DNA of 64,000 nt from Albula goreensis (taxonomy: Eukaryota; Chordata; Actinopteri; Albuliformes; Albulidae): the NCBI GenBank assembly GCA_022829145.1, contig CM040743.1, positions 36,807,841 through 36,871,840 of the forward strand, given 5' to 3'. A model generated the notes under the pieces. The model saw only the letters and a program-made list of their open reading frames with translations, was not told where the DNA came from and searched no databases. Positions 61,286 through 64,000 of the stretch are shown here, in pieces (the first letter of the stretch is position 1; each line of letters begins with the position of its first letter). Position numbers and translations under genes: made by a program.

Positions 61286-64000
61286 AGCAAATCAATTTTC
61301 ATAACCGATATGCTGCATTGCTGTATTCCCTAACGGATTCCCAAAGACTATATGCCAAAACACATCAGCAGTGGCCAAAAATTTTTTAAAAAGGTGTAAA
61401 TGAGGTGATGCCTCTTCTTGTTCTCTGTTGAAATATGGTTTGCCAACATTTCCATTGCTTTTGACTGTAGCTTTTTTGCACTGAATACATCTTTATGGAA
61501 GAACACCCAGCCGGTAGACATTGTGAGGATGAGCACCTTTTACCAATATTCAGCCCTAACAGGACTCTAGGAAAAAATTCCTTGATCAAAGTGTGAGCAG
61601 CAAACACATAGCGATTAGTTTAATCTTGAGACAGAAATGTTTTTCACAGAGGAAGACTGAAAATGTAATGAGGCTTTAAGATGGGGCAGTGGTCTTTGCT
61701 CCGCGGCGCAGGAATATTTGCCAAGCGTTATTTGCTAAGTGACGGTTGTGTACGTTAGGAAGTAGCAGGCAGGGACGTTTGCATAATGAGATCATGAAGT
61801 TGGCATCACCGGGACCGCAGCACCCTGAGCTCACAGCGATGTAAATGCTGTTCAAACACAGGGAGCGGATAGGCCTCTCCTGCCACCCTGTGACGTTGAT
61901 GACCTCATTGTCTCACGGCCCTTTGAGACTCATTGTGCTTTGCTGACCATTAGGGACGCGCTTCTAATGAGATCACAAGGAAAATGCTCATCGACGTCTG
62001 CAAGTGCATGTGAGAGGCAAGTTTAATACATGAACAGCTTCCTTTGAAAAACACATTATTTGCATGCATTCCTTGATGATGATGACCAGAAGAAAAGCAG
62101 CTATGCATTTGAAATACATGTCAACACATTAAATACACTGTATTTGTGAGTTAAATATACTCCATTGATCTGAGAATTGCATCTGCCCTAACCTTTTTGA
62201 GGTGGCCTTCTGAAAGATGTGTTGTTTTCATGTACCTGACAAAGATGCACTTGGAATGGAACACTAAATATATAAAGAAATTTTTAGGAAACAGAAATAA
62301 TGCTGAATGCAGCCAGTGTCAGAAAAAAAGCAATAATTAAATGATCCACCCTGAGGTATCTTTGTGTAGCTCATTGAGTTAGACAGAAACCCATAAAAAT
62401 GTGGAGCTGCAGTGACACCACGTGTGACGTGCACTCCTTTTGATGTGAGTGCCAGCACAGCGCTGCCAGGTCAGGCCACAGCCCCACTCTGCCAATGCTA
62501 AATGTCAGGAGCTAAAAACACTTTTCCACAAGTGAGCAGAGTCAAAGGAAAGCTTTAGAAAACGTGAGCACTTCATTGCCAACACTAAACTTGGGTTTCT
62601 TTCACAGATTTAAGCTGTCTCTGTCCTCTTTATTAGAAATATTTTAAATAATTGTATTATTCAGTTTACTTTATAAACAATATGTAAACTGTAAGCATAA
62701 TTTTCCTGTTCTATTGACCTCACTTACATTTACATTTAATTTTGCTCTCTGGAACACAACTCTTTTGAATGTTAAAATGAAGCTTTTATATGCTTATTCA
62801 CTCATTCTGCTGAGAAGAATTGTAAATGCTGTACAGAGTATGCCTGTAGTTTATCATATAAGTCATGCTCCAAGTCCTTCAGTAATTGCTGAAGGGAACA
62901 ATTAAAACCAGCTTGTTGACCTGTGTTCATTTTGCTGAAGGGGCCCCAAAATGGATGGCTGCGACACTTCCAGGGTTGGGTGTAGTCAAGACCCGATTCC
63001 CTGGAGAACCGGTGTGGCTTGCAATAGCCCGGTCCTGCATGAAAAGGGAAGGGAGACTCATGTGAGGGTCATGGGTCAAAGAACACTGACCCTGCCACGC
63101 CTGAAGAAAGCCCACTTCCCACAGCAAGCCTGTGACCCACTTATGGATCTGCCCAAATTCCTTCCATGCTTTTTGGGACCGTCGGCATTTAGACCGTCAG
63201 TGGGCTGAAAGCGCTGTGCTGTAATTATACGCTGCTGTCTGCCAACACAGAACCGCTTTCATTTTCCAGGGATTAAAACAGCGCTGGTACAGAGGGCAAG
63301 AGAGGGTAGGTCTGAGTGCACATCACCCCGAAATCTCCAAGGCGTCCGCTGCAGAAACTAGGGGTACCACTTTAGCGCAGGCCAGCCAAATGACCTGATT
63401 GAGAGCTCATGCAAATGTAATTATTATCTAGGTTCATCAGAATAGCTCACTTATTTACTATTTCCGTTCAGCGCTTTGAAGTCTGTAATTCTCAGGAGGC
63501 TGCCCTGGTTGCGGGTGTCTGCCAAATGCATAAACAGTAATAAAATGCATGGCTTTGATGTCTCACAGTAGTATTTTGTGCATAGAGACCCAGTGTGTGA
63601 TTTGATAGACATAAACAAGTACAAGAAACGGAGCAAAGACCTTCTTTGTGAGTAAAATCTGCTCTTCATGAATTCATTTTTGTAAAACGCTGCTTGCTGA
63701 ACATGAACGATAAATGAGTAAAGACAAATCAAAGCTGTAAACAAACAGTGCATTTACTGAAGCCCTCTGCAATGTAAATTCTCCATTGAGCCTTCCACAC
63801 TCACCATGCAAGAAGTTTCATACTGAAAGTGCATACACACACATGTGGCAGCTCTTGACTGACACATGCTGGTGGTACTGTGAAACTGCAGATATTTCCT
63901 GATAATGAACAGAGGGCTGAAAGCTGATGGTTGAGTGTTGGTCACATCCTTTTATCACATTGCATATTTTGCACTGTTAGATATTGGCTTAATGAATACA

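Larger units (their letters stand above)
55793..64000. other. STK17A intron 2 (partial)
   Basis: No further STK17A exon is found here. The stretch contains the CA tract at 55799, the long GT/TCTGTG array at 57899, two repeat remnants (58909-59092, 61121-61285), a CpG-rich patch (59985-60155) and a candidate regulatory element at 61680-62000. Confidence 0.6.

Noticed and set aside
55793..64000. A third STK17A exon (expected YAAGGEIF segment or HLDLKPQNIL loop)
   Set aside because: No plus-strand frame with these motifs next to an acceptor was found, so it is taken to lie beyond the window.

Overview
The window is vertebrate nuclear DNA, most likely from a ray-finned fish. It has short exons in AT-rich introns with canonical GT-AG junctions, many CA/GT microsatellites, and several decayed interspersed repeats of types common in fish. 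I see no bacterial, phage or viral gene. I also see no intact transposase, reverse transcriptase, tRNA or rRNA.

Two protein-coding genes lie head to tail on the + strand. The first is HECW1 (NEDL1), a C2-WW-WW-HECT E3 ubiquitin ligase. Twenty-four coding exons from 3928 to 42093 encode about 1350 residues, from the N-terminal side of the C2 domain to the natural stop codon. Roughly the first 180-190 residues must lie upstream of base 1. The second is STK17A (DRAK1), a death-associated-protein-kinase-family Ser/Thr kinase. Only its first two coding exons are present (46735-46904 and 55580-55792); the rest lies beyond base 64000. Residue choices in both genes fit the HECW1/STK17A pair rather than the paralogous HECW2/STK17B pair, and the neighbourhood matches the human HECW1-STK17A order.

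Layout: 1-3927 is HECW1 intron. 3928-14379 holds four exons that carry the C2 region. 15473-16650 is one large GC-rich exon for the acidic linker. 18753-27259 encodes the WW1-linker-WW2 region. 27815-32152 encodes the linker to HECT. 33013-42093 is the HECT domain, with the catalytic cysteine in the last exon. 42094 to about 45075 is a probable long 3' UTR. 45.1-46.7 kb is the short intergenic/promoter interval. 46735-64000 is the STK17A 5' portion, including an 8.7-kb first intron and part of intron 2.

The most notable observation is a one-base reading-frame break inside the large HECW1 exon, near a run of five C at 16230-16234. Sequence on both sides is clearly coding but in different frames. 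All downstream exons are intact, so a base-call error or a recent polymorphism is more likely than old gene decay. Other points of interest are a (CA)13 tract six bases after the STK17A exon 2 donor, a paired 24-bp motif in a possible conserved non-coding element at 61.7-62.0 kb, a CpG-rich patch at 60.0-60.2 kb with two identical E-box sites, a 28-bp minisatellite, and strong G-quadruplex and Z-DNA candidates. I found no convincing new biological system.
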